Origin: Candidatus Dormiibacterota bacterium
Lineage (GTDB): Bacteria > Chloroflexota > Dormibacteria > CF-121
Direction: 5' to 3'
DNA length: 64,000 nucleotides
Assembly (NCBI GenBank): GCA_035544955.1
Contig: DASZZN010000009.1
Coordinates: 62,001-126,000 of the forward strand
Positions 1 through 8,445 of the stretch are shown in pieces; position 1 is the first letter of the stretch, and every line of letters begins with the position of its first letter. Under the pieces are notes generated by a model that was not told the origin of the DNA, searched no databases, and saw only the letters and a program-made list of their open reading frames with translations. Both the position numbers and the translations under genes were made by a program.

Positions 1-1
1 T

Positions 2-922
2 CGGGCCAAGATGGAGAAGGTCACCGGCCCTCGCCGCATGCTCCGCGACTGGGCGCTGCTGACGGGCGCGCTGCGCACCGCGGCGTATGAGCAGCACAAG
101 CCAATGGCCCCCTGGGCGCGGTGGCAGTGGTCGCTGGCCGACAAGCTCGTCTTCTCAAAAATCCGCGAGACATTGGGCTTCGACAAGATCGAGGTCTGCA
201 TCAGCGGCTCGGCTGCCGTCTCACCCGACATGCTCCGTTTCTTCTACGGCCTCGGCATCGAGATCCTGGAGGGCTATGGGCTCACCGAGACCACCGCGCC
301 GGCGACGTTCAACCGACCCGGCGACGCGCGATTCGGCACGGTCGGGCTGCCGTTGCCCGGGGTCGAGATCCGCATCGCCGACGACGGCGAGATCCTGGTC
401 AAGGGCAACAACGTCTTCGAAGGGTATTTCAAGGATCCGAAGACGACCAAGGAGACGCTGGTGGATGGTTGGCTGAAAACCGGCGATATCGGCGAGCTTG
501 ACAGAGACGGCTTTCTGAAGATCACCGACCGCAAGAAGGACTTGTTCAAGACCTCCGGTGGAAAGTATGTCGCGCCAGGCGCGATGGAGACCCAGCTCAG
601 AAGTCGGAGGGGCATTGCCCAGGCGGTAGTGCTTGGCGATCGCCGCCCCTTCGTGGCGGCGTTGTTCACCCTCGACCGCGACGCTCCCGAAGCCATAGGT
701 GGTCCCAACGATCCCGTCGCGCAGCGGCTCGTCGATGAGGCGGTCCAGAGTGTCAACCGGGGCCTATCGCACCCGGAGCAGATCAAGAAGTGGCGCATCC
801 TCGACGGCGACTTCCTGGTCGGCGATGAACTCACGCCCAGCATGAAGGTCAAGCGCAAGCGGATCGCCGAGAAGTACGGCGCCGAGATCGAAGCGATCTA
901 CGCGGAGAAGAAGACCGCCTGA
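2..922 (+). CDS. Long-chain acyl-CoA synthetase (AMP-forming), C-terminal part
   Basis: This gene is cut by the left edge; the frame is open from base 2 and ends with TGA at 920-922. It activates a fatty acid with ATP and CoA to acyl-CoA. Counting from the ATG at 11, the ANL-superfamily motifs appear in order: YGLTETTA (adenine binding), the conserved stretch ending GWLKTGDIG (ATP ribose-binding Asp), the hinge ITDRKKDLFKTSGGKYV, and the C-terminal catalytic-lysine region near SMKVKRKRI. The GGKYVAP hinge is typical of bacterial FadD15-like long-chain fatty-acid ligases. At least half of the N-terminal domain lies outside the window. The next gene is convergent and only 4 nt away, so this is the last gene of its transcript. 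Confidence 0.9.
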   Translation, partial: RAKMEKVTGPRRMLRDWALLTGALRTAAYEQHKPMAPWARWQWSLADKLVFSKIRETLGFDKIEVCISGSAAVSPDMLRFFYGLGIEILEGYGLTETTAPATFNRPGDARFGTVGLPLPGVEIRIADDGEILVKGNNVFEGYFKDPKTTKETLVDGWLKTGDIGELDRDGFLKITDRKKDLFKTSGGKYVAPGAMETQLRSRRGIAQAVVLGDRRPFVAALFTLDRDAPEAIGGPNDPVAQRLVDEAVQSVNRGLSHPEQIKKWRILDGDFLVGDELTPSMKVKRKRIAEKYGAEIEAIYAEKKTA

Positions 923-926
923 CGGG

Positions 927-1766
927 CTACAACCGAAGGAGGATGTCGGGCCGGATGATCGCGGTCAGGCCCAACATCACACAGGCGGCGCCCGCGACGT
1001 AGGAAAGCATGATGCCATGCTGCCACGCTTTCTCCAGGAAGAACACCGCCGCAACGACAGCCATTAATGGCAGGTTCATCAAGCCGAGAACGGCAAGCAC
1101 CGCCATGAGCGCCCCGCATGACCCCGCGCACTGGAGACCGTGTAAGAGTCCGGTGCGCGCCGCGGCAGACGTGCCGACACCGACGTCATGCGAGAGGATG
1201 AAGCTGAGCGGCGACCGACACGCTCGCAAGCAAGCGTTGTTGAGCGGCGTCAGCTGGTATAAGCCCGCGAGGACCACAATGGCCCCACCGAGGCGGGGCA
1301 GCCAGCCGTCCAGCGGGGCGGCGATCGATGATCCAAGAAGCTGGATAACGCCAAACAGGACGACCCCGGCCGCCGTCCAGACCACAAGGTAGCCGACCAC
1401 AAACGCGACTGTCCGGATCTTTCCTTCGCCGCGCGACCGGACGACGCCGGCGTGAGTCAGCACCATCGGTGCCACGGCCGGAAACATCATGGCCACCATC
1501 ATCACGACCCACGTCCCGAGAAAGAGCCCGCCACCCACCATCGCCATCCCGCCCATGGCGGCCATCGAGGCCGCCTGCTGAGCGATCACCAGCCAGGCAG
1601 CGGCGGCAAAGCCGAGCAGCGCGGCAATGATTGCGGTCGCAACGGGGCGCGGCAGAGCGACTTCGGGTGACAGTGTGCCTATCTGTTGGCTCCGTAGTCG
1701 AGTGCTGGCCCCCAGTCTTTGCCTCGACCCTCGGGCGTGCGGTCGAAGACCAACCACAGCGGCCAC
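927..1766 (-). CDS. DUF2182 integral membrane protein
   Basis: Polytopic membrane protein with about six hydrophobic segments. Family hallmarks visible are WVVMMVAMMFPAVAP, the segment YQLTPLNNACLRACRSP, and the GLLHGLQCAGSCG stretch with closely spaced cysteines. The family is often annotated as a predicted metal-binding membrane protein; its substrate is unknown. It is the last gene of the operon with MBL, ArsR, AHSA1 and DUF899 genes. The start is problematic. The first ATG in frame (1766) lies 88 nt inside the DUF899 gene, and the first 28 or so residues read like a shadow of that gene. There is no ATG, GTG or TTG between there and the first membrane segment. An ATA at 1682-1680 overlaps the DUF899 stop (ATAG) and has GGAG 7 nt upstream, making it a candidate non-canonical start. 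Confidence 0.75.
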   Translation of the reverse strand: MAAVVGLRPHARGSRQRLGASTRLRSQQIGTLSPEVALPRPVATAIIAALLGFAAAAWLVIAQQAASMAAMGGMAMVGGGLFLGTWVVMMVAMMFPAVAPMVLTHAGVVRSRGEGKIRTVAFVVGYLVVWTAAGVVLFGVIQLLGSSIAAPLDGWLPRLGGAIVVLAGLYQLTPLNNACLRACRSPLSFILSHDVGVGTSAAARTGLLHGLQCAGSCGALMAVLAVLGLMNLPLMAVVAAVFFLEKAWQHGIMLSYVAGAACVMLGLTAIIRPDILLRL

Positions 1767-2410
1767 ATGAAGTCGACGTGCCGCATGTCCTGGCCGGGGT
1801 CGGGCGCTACCAGGAATAGCTCGCTGCTCCAGAAGTGGTAGATCCTCCCGTCTCGTCGAATAAAGACCGTCGCCATCGGAGTTTGCTCGCCGTCGGGCTC
1901 CTCGGCCTTGTAGTCACGGTTGTAGGTGTTGTTGGCGGAGGAGAGCAGGCGCGCGTGGCGCCAGCCCCGCGACTGCGCGTGGGCGCGGAAGCGCTCGATC
2001 GGCGCCTTCGCGGAGACCGCGAAATTGATCCGCTGGGTGATGTGCGGTACCTCGCCATCGATCGCGTCGATGATCGCCGTGCACGACGGGCAGCCCTCCT
2101 CGAGCGGCAGCCCTTTCTTGCCAGGGATGAACATGTGGCTATAGAGGAACAGAGTGTCCTTGCCCTTCGCGAACAGCTCCGAGAGCCGGACCGATCGTGC
2201 GGAGCTGGTGCCGGCGTCCCACTCCTCGAAGGTGTAGTCGCGCGGCACGAGTCCGCCGAGCGGGAGCTTCCGCCGCTGCGCGGCCACGGCCTCGATCCGC
2301 CGGCGCAGGTCGATCTCCGCCTTCAGGAGTTCGTCGCGCGCCCGGCGGTACTGGTCCGACTCGCCGGGGAAGCGCACCTCGTGCAGCGATTGCTTTACTT
2401 CGGTTGCCAT
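1679..2410 (-). CDS. DUF899 family thioredoxin-like protein
   Basis: 243 residues matching the DUF899 family, thioredoxin-fold proteins without an established substrate. Seen in the sequence: an N-terminal helical LRRRIEAVAAQRRKLP region, then FLYSHMF, a GCPSCTAIID motif that occupies the place of a redox CxxC (residues about 107-110), and a C-terminal HFWSSELF followed by a conserved aromatic region. The cysteine pair suggests a peroxiredoxin- or thiol-type role, which is inference. The gene starts inside the end of the AHSA1 gene (overlap 16 nt), so translational coupling is likely. Genes of this family commonly sit beside ArsR regulators and SRPBCC proteins, as here. Confidence 0.85.
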   Translation of the reverse strand: MATEVKQSLHEVRFPGESDQYRRARDELLKAEIDLRRRIEAVAAQRRKLPLGGLVPRDYTFEEWDAGTSSARSVRLSELFAKGKDTLFLYSHMFIPGKKGLPLEEGCPSCTAIIDAIDGEVPHITQRINFAVSAKAPIERFRAHAQSRGWRHARLLSSANNTYNRDYKAEEPDGEQTPMATVFIRRDGRIYHFWSSELFLVAPDPGQDMRHVDFMWPLWLVFDRTPEGRGKDWGPALDYGANR

Positions 2411-2895
2411 TGCCTGACTCCTTTCTTTCCTATTGATTCCGTGCGTGGCCAGTAACTAACGCCGTGCTCGACATAGAACTTGATGAGGGTCGCCGCTTCG
2501 CCCCAGCCAAGCGAATTCCCTTCGAAGGACTGCCGACCCTTGGCCGTGGGCGCGAAACCGTGTTCCCGGAGGCGCAGCAGCGTGCCACCCGGGCGCTCTT
2601 CGAGGTCGAACTCGACCGTGGTCATCGCATCGGCTGTTTCGCCCCATTGATAGGCGAAGCGCTTTGGTGGAACCACCTCGAGGATGGGGCAGTCCCGATC
2701 AGCGTTGATATCTCGTTCGGCTCCCCACCCGCGCCAACGGAGCGTGAGCCTTCCACCGGGTCGTAGGTCGATCTCGCTCCCGCGCGTCCCCCACCACCCG
2801 TCGAGTCCCTGGGGGGTCGTCAACGCGGTCCACACCTTCTCGCGCGGCGCGCGGATGAACACGCTGTGGCGGATCTCGGGCCCTGATTCGCTCAT
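2395..2895 (-). CDS. SRPBCC/AHSA1-domain protein
   Basis: 166 residues forming one START-like SRPBCC domain of the AHSA1 subfamily. Typical features are the N-terminal IRAPREKVWTALTTPQGL, WWG early in the domain, and the C-terminal helix containing GEAATLIKFYVEHG. These domains bind hydrophobic ligands or act as chaperone-like partners; the ligand here is unknown. The start is the ATG at 2895, which overlaps the stop of the ArsR gene as ATGA. A longer frame upstream is a shadow of that gene. The ArsR and AHSA1 pairing is a widespread module in which the regulator usually represses its own operon. Confidence 0.85.
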   Translation of the reverse strand: MSESGPEIRHSVFIRAPREKVWTALTTPQGLDGWWGTRGSEIDLRPGGRLTLRWRGWGAERDINADRDCPILEVVPPKRFAYQWGETADAMTTVEFDLEERPGGTLLRLREHGFAPTAKGRQSFEGNSLGWGEAATLIKFYVEHGVSYWPRTESIGKKGVRQWQPK

Positions 2896-3200
2896 GACTC
2901 CTCCTCTACGTAGCGCTTGAGCCGCAGCAGACGCTGCTCCCACCGTGCCGAGAGGGTCGTGAGCCAGGCGGTCGCCTCGCCCAGCGGCGCGATCTCCAGG
3001 CGGTAGTGGACCTCACGTCCGTGGCGCTCCTTGGCGACCATGCCCGCGTCCTGGAGCGCGCCAAGGTGTTTTACAAGCGCTTGCCGGGTTACTGGAAATT
3101 TGACGGCAATGCCCGTCGCGGTCGTGGGGCCCATTGCCAGGCGCTCGAGCAGCTGCCGGCGTGTCGGATCCGCGAGCGCGACGAACACCGCGTCATTCAT
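2892..3200 (-). CDS. ArsR-family transcriptional regulator
   Basis: 102 residues with one winged helix-turn-helix domain of the ArsR/SmtB type. ADPTRRQLLERLA, then VTRQALVKHLGALQDAGMV as the recognition helix region, then HYRLEIAPL forming the wing. No cysteine or histidine cluster for metal binding is visible, so this belongs to the non-metal subgroup that is linked to AHSA1 proteins. The ATG at 3200 is preferred over the TTG at 3206. A perfect palindrome begins at this start codon (3199-3222), so autorepression is likely. It heads the AHSA1-DUF899-DUF2182 genes and follows the MBL gene by 45 nt. Confidence 0.88.
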   Translation of the reverse strand: MNDAVFVALADPTRRQLLERLAMGPTTATGIAVKFPVTRQALVKHLGALQDAGMVAKERHGREVHYRLEIAPLGEATAWLTTLSARWEQRLLRLKRYVEEES

Positions 3201-3222
3201 GTGCAACCCAACAGTTGCACAT
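3199..3222. promoter_or_regulatory. Palindromic operator over the arsR start
   Basis: Two perfect 9-bp arms, ATGTGCAAC and GTTGCACAT, are separated by 6 nt. The right-hand end covers the ArsR gene start codon region on the minus strand. Size, symmetry and position fit the binding site of an ArsR dimer that represses its own operon. Binding by the adjacent regulator is inference. Confidence 0.6.
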
Positions 3223-3245
3223 GGGCACGTCGCCTGTCAAATCGG

Positions 3246-3827
3246 CTACCGGATCCGCAGGTAGGGGTTGCCGATCCGCTCGGCGCCGATCGTCGAGTTG
3301 GGGCCGTGGCCGGGATAGACGACCGTATTGTCGGCGAGCGTGAGGAGTTGGCCGTGCAGGCTGAGGAGCATCTGCTGCGGGCTCGAGCCGGGGAGATCGA
3401 CGCGGCCGATCTTTCCCATCAGCAGGGTGTCCCCCGTGAAGACGTGATTGCCGACTTTGAATGACAGCCCACCCGGTGTGTGGCCAGGCGTGGGCAGCAC
3501 CTCGAGCACAAAGTCGCCGAAGGGCATGGTGTCGCCGGCGACGAGGTAACGGTCCGCGGACTTCAACATCGCCGTGGCGTCGGACAGGTGCATCGCGGTC
3601 ACGGCCTGGGTCGCGGCTTTCACCCGCTCCTTGGCGCCGGTATGCCCGGGGTGCCCATGGGTGCAGCAGATCCAGCGCACCGTTAGGCCCTCGAGCTGGC
3701 CGAGGATCTTGGGGGCGTCGTCGCCGGGGTCGATGACCACTGCTTCCTTGGTGTCGGCGGAGGCCACCACGTAGCAGTTGGTGTCCTTCGCACCGACATG
3801 CACCTTCCGGATGGAGAGGCGAGCCAC
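3246..3827 (-). CDS. MBL-fold (GloB-like) protein with an altered metal motif
   Basis: 193 residues of the metallo-beta-lactamase fold, closest in style to small glyoxalase-II-like hydrolases. The motifs are in order: THGHPGH (residues 56-62), TPGHTPGG, FTGDTLL and YPGHGP. In the family the first motif is HxHxDH, where Asp and the last His bind the second metal. Here the Asp position is Gly (residue 61), so one metal ligand and the usual acid/base are missing while the other ligands remain. The start is GTG at 3827. Activity may be altered, mononuclear or lost. It sits upstream of the ArsR gene and divergent to the heme operon. Confidence 0.85.
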   Translation of the reverse strand: MARLSIRKVHVGAKDTNCYVVASADTKEAVVIDPGDDAPKILGQLEGLTVRWICCTHGHPGHTGAKERVKAATQAVTAMHLSDATAMLKSADRYLVAGDTMPFGDFVLEVLPTPGHTPGGLSFKVGNHVFTGDTLLMGKIGRVDLPGSSPQQMLLSLHGQLLTLADNTVVYPGHGPNSTIGAERIGNPYLRIR

Positions 3828-3859
3828 GATTCAAGATTAGTGCGATACCCTTGTACCGG

Positions 3860-4618
3860 ATGGCAGAAGCTCGCCAGGCGGTCAAGTACACCTTCCTCAA
3901 AGTCGAGGCACCCGTTCTCAGCTGGCCCGTCGAGGAGCGGGAGGCCGCCGTTGGCGATTTCACCGACGTGCTCGTGGCCGGTCCGACGGCGGAGGCCCTG
4001 CTCACCTACTCAACGGTCGGGCTCCGCGGCGACTGCGATCTCCTGATCTGGCGGGCGGCCGACACCGTGGCCGCCATCCAGCGGGCGGAGTCGCAATGGC
4101 GGGCCACCCGACTGGGACCCTACTTGCGGGTCGCGCATTCGTTCCTGGCGATGATGCGGCCGTCGCCCTATCTCGGACGCCATAAACACCCCGACCAGGA
4201 AGGGCGCCGGACCCGCCTGAAGCCGGCCGGCGGACGCTACCTCTTCGTCTACCCCATGGTCAAGAAGCGAATCTGGTACCGGCTGCCGTACGAGCGGCGC
4301 AAGGCGATGATGGTCGAGCACTTTGCGATCGGGCACCGCTACCCGCAGGTCAAGATCAATACCGCCTACTCGTTCGGCCTCGACGACCAGGAATTCGTGG
4401 TCGCCTTCGAATGCGACGAGCCCGCCGCCTTCCTCGACCTGGTGATGGAGCTGCGCGAGTCGCAGGCCAGCCGCTATACGGAGCGAGAGACGCCGATCTT
4501 CACCTGCGTCCTGATGCCGCCCGCGGATGCCCTGCAGCTCGCGCTCGGGCTGAGCACAGAGGAGCCGGCGGATGCCAACGACCTTCAGCGGAAGGTCAGC
4601 CTGATCGCGGGCAGATGA
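3860..4618 (+). CDS. chdC: Coproheme decarboxylase (HemQ/ChdC)
   Basis: 252 residues of the chlorite-dismutase-like superfamily, HemQ branch. It converts coproheme to heme b by two oxidative decarboxylations using peroxide. Seen: VYPMVK with the catalytic tyrosine (Tyr131), the block RKAMMVEHF with the likely proximal heme histidine (His154), and SFGLDDQEFVVAFE after it. Family length is about 250. The start ATG at 3860 is preferred over an upstream TTG at 3851. Its stop overlaps the hemE start as ATGA. Together with hemE and the ferrochelatase this indicates the coproporphyrin-dependent heme route of Gram-positive-type bacteria. Confidence 0.92.
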   Translation: MAEARQAVKYTFLKVEAPVLSWPVEEREAAVGDFTDVLVAGPTAEALLTYSTVGLRGDCDLLIWRAADTVAAIQRAESQWRATRLGPYLRVAHSFLAMMRPSPYLGRHKHPDQEGRRTRLKPAGGRYLFVYPMVKKRIWYRLPYERRKAMMVEHFAIGHRYPQVKINTAYSFGLDDQEFVVAFECDEPAAFLDLVMELRESQASRYTERETPIFTCVLMPPADALQLALGLSTEEPADANDLQRKVSLIAGR

Positions 4619-5685
4619 GGACGATCGAGGCCAGCGAACTCGGCCGGCCGGCGGCCGATCGCCTGGCGCCCGCCCTGGTTCGAGCCGCGCGCTGCGAGTT
4701 CGTCGATCGGCGCCCGGTGTGGTTCATGCGCCAGGCCGGCCGATCGTTGCCGGAGTACCGGAAGGTCCGCGAATCTTACGACCTTTTCACCATTTGCAAG
4801 AACCCCGAGCTCTGCGCCGAGGTGACGCTCCAGCCGGTGCGGCGGCTCGGCGTCGACGGCGCCGTCCTCTTCGCCGACATCATGCTGCCCGTAGCCTTCG
4901 GGCTGGGGGTCGAGCTCCAACTGGTGGACGGCGTCGGTCCGGTCGTCGAGCAGCCGATCCGCACGCATGCCGATATAGATAGGTTGCAGGCACGACCGGC
5001 TGGCGAGGCCGTCCCCTTCGTGCTGGAGACGATCAAGCTCTTGCGCCGCGAACTCGATCCCACGGTCGCCGTAATCGGCTTCTCGGGAGCCCCCTTCACG
5101 CTGGCCGGCTACCTGATCGAGGGGAAGCCGTCCCGGGAGTTCCTCCTCACCAAGACCATGATGTATGCGGAGCCTGCCCTCTGGGATGCGCTGATGACGC
5201 GCCTCTCCGGGTTGGTGCTCGACTATCTGCTGGCGCAGGTCGAGGCCGGCGCCCAGGTTGTGCAGGTCTTCGACAGCTGGGTCGGCTGCCTCTCGCCGGC
5301 GGACTACCGCCGCTACGTGATGCCGCACATGACCGGCATCTTCAGCGGGCTGCGGCGCGGTGGCGCCCCCTCGATGCATTTCGCCACCGGCACGGCCGGC
5401 ATCCTTCCATTGATGCGGGAAGCGGGCGGCGACGTCATCGGCCTCGATTGGCGGGTCGACCTGGGCGACGCCTGGCGGGTGGTCGGCTACGACCGCGGAA
5501 TCCAGGGAAACCTGGATCCCGCATTACTGCTGGGGCCCTGGCCCGTGATCGAGGACGGCGCGCGGCGCGTGATCGAGGCCGCGGGCGGCCGGCCGGGACA
5601 CATCTTCAACCTGGGCCACGGCGTGATCCCCGCCAGCCCTGTCGAACACCTGCAGCGACTGGTGGAGTTCGTGCATGCCGCCTAG
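4615..5685 (+). CDS. hemE: Uroporphyrinogen decarboxylase
   Basis: 356 residues. The enzyme removes four acetate carboxyls from uroporphyrinogen III to give coproporphyrinogen III in the cytosol. The N-terminal signature RPVWFMRQAGRSLPEYR carries the conserved substrate-binding Arg residues, followed by FADIMLP, GFSGAPFTLAGY, and the C-terminal GHIFNLGHGV. The start is the ATG at 4615 that overlaps the chdC stop. A longer open frame upstream is a shadow of chdC. The last 11 nt overlap cpfC. Length and motifs are normal. Confidence 0.96.
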   Translation: MRTIEASELGRPAADRLAPALVRAARCEFVDRRPVWFMRQAGRSLPEYRKVRESYDLFTICKNPELCAEVTLQPVRRLGVDGAVLFADIMLPVAFGLGVELQLVDGVGPVVEQPIRTHADIDRLQARPAGEAVPFVLETIKLLRRELDPTVAVIGFSGAPFTLAGYLIEGKPSREFLLTKTMMYAEPALWDALMTRLSGLVLDYLLAQVEAGAQVVQVFDSWVGCLSPADYRRYVMPHMTGIFSGLRRGGAPSMHFATGTAGILPLMREAGGDVIGLDWRVDLGDAWRVVGYDRGIQGNLDPALLLGPWPVIEDGARRVIEAAGGRPGHIFNLGHGVIPASPVEHLQRLVEFVHAA

Positions 5686-6664
5686 GCACACCGCGATCCT
5701 GCTGATGGCGTACGGCAGTCCGAACCGGCTCGAAGACGTGAAACCTTACTTCACCGATATCCGGGGCGGTCGAACGCCGTCCCCGGCGGCGGTCGAGGAG
5801 CTGACGTCGCGCTATCGGCGGGTTGGCGTCCCAACCCCGCTCTTGGCCGTGTCGACGGACCTCGGCCGGCAACTGGAACGGCTCTTGAACCTGGACCCCC
5901 CGAACGACGCGATCTATACGGTGCATCTGGGGATGAAGCACTGGACACCGCGAATCGCGATGGCGATCGACGAGATCGTCGATAGCGGTGCGGATCGGCT
6001 GATCGCCATCGTGCTGGCGCCGCACTTCTCGACGATCAGCACGGGTGGCTACCGGCGCCAGGTCGAGGCCGCCCTGGCCGCCCGCGACTCGTCACCAGTC
6101 ACGCTGGACTTCGTCGAGAGCTGGCACGAGCTGGACGGATACATCCAGGCGGTGGCCGAGAACGTCCGGATGGTCCGCGCGGAGTTCCGCAATCCCGAGG
6201 AGGTGGTGGCGGTCTTCACGGCGCACAGCCTGCCCGCGCGCATCCTCAAGGAAGGTGACCCTTACCAGGAACAGCTGTTGCGTACCTCGGAGCTGGTCGC
6301 CGAGCGTGCCGGCATCGAGCAATGGCGCTTCTCGTACCAGAGTCAGAGTCACACCGGGGAGCCATGGCTCGGCCCGGATCTGGTCGAGACAGTCGAGGAG
6401 CTGGCGGCCCAGGGTCATCGCGCCGTCCTGGTTGCATCGGTGGGCTTCATCGCCGACCATCTCGAGATCTTTTACGACATCGACATCGAGGCTAAGGAGC
6501 GAGCCGATGCGCTCGGAATCGAGCTGCGGCGCACGCCAATGCTCAATGCCGACCCCCGGCTCGCGCAGGCGCTTCATGCGCTGGTCGCGGAGCGGAGCCC
6601 TCACCCTGCCCTTTCCGAACTATCTCCCCGCTCTTTCACGCCGGAGCGGGGCCCCTACGCATGA
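5675..6664 (+). CDS. cpfC: Coproporphyrin III ferrochelatase
   Basis: 329 residues of the ferrochelatase family (often named hemH). In the coproporphyrin-dependent route it inserts iron into coproporphyrin III and passes coproheme to ChdC, which is encoded in the same operon. Motifs: LLMAYGSP at the N-terminus, LAPHFSTISTGGYRR with the metal-site histidine, SYQSQSHTGEPWLGP, and the SVGFIADHLEIFYDID segment with the conserved Glu. The C-terminal 20 or so residues are rich in Ser, Pro and Arg and are encoded by a dispersed repeat (6598-6655), so they are probably an acquired extension. The stop overlaps the ABC gene start as ATGA. No coproporphyrinogen oxidase gene (cgoX) lies nearby. Confidence 0.92.
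   Translation: MPPRHTAILLMAYGSPNRLEDVKPYFTDIRGGRTPSPAAVEELTSRYRRVGVPTPLLAVSTDLGRQLERLLNLDPPNDAIYTVHLGMKHWTPRIAMAIDEIVDSGADRLIAIVLAPHFSTISTGGYRRQVEAALAARDSSPVTLDFVESWHELDGYIQAVAENVRMVRAEFRNPEEVVAVFTAHSLPARILKEGDPYQEQLLRTSELVAERAGIEQWRFSYQSQSHTGEPWLGPDLVETVEELAAQGHRAVLVASVGFIADHLEIFYDIDIEAKERADALGIELRRTPMLNADPRLAQALHALVAERSPHPALSELSPRSFTPERGPYA
6598..6655. repeat. REP-like palindromic repeat inside the end of cpfC
   Basis: The sequence begins with a CCCTCACCCTGCCC run and continues to a hairpin with 8-bp arms, CCCCGCTC at 6626-6633 and GAGCGGGG at 6644-6651. The same CACCC-run plus C-rich/G-rich hairpin layout recurs at 34216-34250 and 41776-41812. This copy codes for the divergent C-terminal tail of the ferrochelatase. 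Confidence 0.5.
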
Positions 6665-8445
6665 TCTTTCTCTCCCGCATGCTGGCGATCACGCGCGGCC
6701 ATCGCGGGTTGCTGTCGATCGCCGTCGTTGGGTCAGTCGTGTACACGGCCCTCAGCGTGCTGCCCGCGTTGATCATCCGGCAGATGCTGACGGTGCTCTC
6801 GCGCCCGTCGCCGGCCGGGACGCTCGTCTTGCTGGGCCTCGCCATGGTGGGCGCCACCGCGCTGATGGCCGTGGCCCGCTACCTCGAGGGCGGCTTCGGT
6901 CATATCGCCGCCTTCAAAGTCCTGCACGACCTGCGGATGCGAATCTATGAACAGCTGCAGCGGCTGTCGATGGGATTTCACACCCGTCAACAATCGGGCA
7001 CCATCGCCGCCAAGGTGATCGGCGACGTCGAGACCATCGAATTCTTCACCGCGCACGCCGGCATCCAATTGATCAGCGCCGCCACGGTCCCGTTCCTGCT
7101 CGGCATCCTGATGCTGCTCTTCAACTGGAAGCTGGCGCTCGTGGCGCTCGCGCCGCTGGCCGTGATCCTGCTCATCCTCGTGGTGTTTCGACGCTCCGCC
7201 TACCAGGCCTTCATGCGCTACCGTGACGAGCTCGGCCGGTTGAACGGGATCATCATCGATTACATCCAGGGCGTTGGGGTGCTGAAAGCGTTTGGGGCGC
7301 TCGGCCACGCGCGGCGCGCGATCGACGAGCGAAGTGACGAGCTCAAGAAGGCGGCGACACGAGCCAACCTGATCCACACGTGGTATTTCTCCGGCGTCGA
7401 GTGGATGGCCGCCATCCCGGTCGCGCTGGTCCTGCTGGTCGGCGGCCTGATGGCCAACGCCGGTCAGCTCGGCATCCCGGACCTGGTGCTGTTCGTCTTC
7501 CTGACGACCCAGCTCTACCGGCCGGTCACCGAGCTCAACCGGCAGCTCGAGGGCCTGCGCAACGCGGAAGCCGCCACCGATCGGATCTTCGAAATTCTGA
7601 ATGCGCCGATCGAGGTCCAGGAGTCGCCGACCGCGCGGGTTCCGAAGGATCCCCGCTACGACATCGTGCTCGATCAGGTGAGCTTCGCCTACGAAACCGG
7701 CCGGCCGGTGCTGCACGACGTCTCGATCGATTTGAAGGAAGGGTCGGTGCTCGCCCTCGTTGGGCCAAGCGGTGCCGGCAAGACGACGGTGGCGAACCTG
7801 ATTGCCCGCTTCTGGGACCCGCAGGAGGGCGCCGTCCGCATCGGCGGCATCGATCTTCGCGAGTTGCCGCTGGACTACGTCCATCGCTCGGTCAGCCTGG
7901 TCTTGCAGGATGTCTTTCTCTTCAACGACACGGTCAAAGCCAACATCAAGGTCGGGAAGCCCGATGCGAGCGACGCGCAGGTGGAGGCGGCGGCGCACGC
8001 GGCGTATGCGCACGAGTTTGTCGAGGAGCTGCCGAAGGGCTACGACACCGTCATAGGGGAACGCGGTGTCAGGTTGTCGGGTGGGCAGAAGCAGCGAATC
8101 TCGATTGCCCGAGCGCTGCTGCACGACGCGCCGATCCTGATCCTGGATGAGGCGACGTCATCCGTGGATCCGGAGGCCGAACACCTGATCCAGGCGGCGC
8201 TCGCCCGCCTCGTCGCGGAGCGGACCGTGCTTGTGATCGCCCATCGGCTGTCCACGATCCGGCAGGCCGGCGAGATCATCGTCCTCGACAAAGGCCGGGT
8301 GGTCCAGCGAGGCCGTCACGATGACCTGGTCGATGCGCCCGGCCTCTATGCGACCCTCTACCGGGCGCAGCAGGTGGCCCGTCGCTGGGACGTGGCGACC
8401 TCCCAGCGCGCCGAAGAAGATCGGCTACCGCAGGCCGTCGAGTAG
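6661..8445 (+). CDS. ABC transporter, fused permease and ATPase
   Basis: 594 residues, a half-transporter of the exporter type. An N-terminal transmembrane domain (about residues 15-300, six predicted helices) is followed by a nucleotide-binding domain with Walker A GPSGAGKTT, Q-loop region, signature LSGGQKQR, Walker B ILILDEATSSVD and the switch histidine in IAHRLST. It would work as a dimer in the cell membrane. Its start overlaps the cpfC stop (ATGA), so it is co-transcribed with heme synthesis genes. A role in moving heme, porphyrin or siderophore is possible but not shown by sequence. Its 3' end overlaps a convergent small gene by 21 nt. Confidence 0.92.
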   Translation: MIFLSRMLAITRGHRGLLSIAVVGSVVYTALSVLPALIIRQMLTVLSRPSPAGTLVLLGLAMVGATALMAVARYLEGGFGHIAAFKVLHDLRMRIYEQLQRLSMGFHTRQQSGTIAAKVIGDVETIEFFTAHAGIQLISAATVPFLLGILMLLFNWKLALVALAPLAVILLILVVFRRSAYQAFMRYRDELGRLNGIIIDYIQGVGVLKAFGALGHARRAIDERSDELKKAATRANLIHTWYFSGVEWMAAIPVALVLLVGGLMANAGQLGIPDLVLFVFLTTQLYRPVTELNRQLEGLRNAEAATDRIFEILNAPIEVQESPTARVPKDPRYDIVLDQVSFAYETGRPVLHDVSIDLKEGSVLALVGPSGAGKTTVANLIARFWDPQEGAVRIGGIDLRELPLDYVHRSVSLVLQDVFLFNDTVKANIKVGKPDASDAQVEAAAHAAYAHEFVEELPKGYDTVIGERGVRLSGGQKQRISIARALLHDAPILILDEATSSVDPEAEHLIQAALARLVAERTVLVIAHRLSTIRQAGEIIVLDKGRVVQRGRHDDLVDAPGLYATLYRAQQVARRWDVATSQRAEEDRLPQAVE

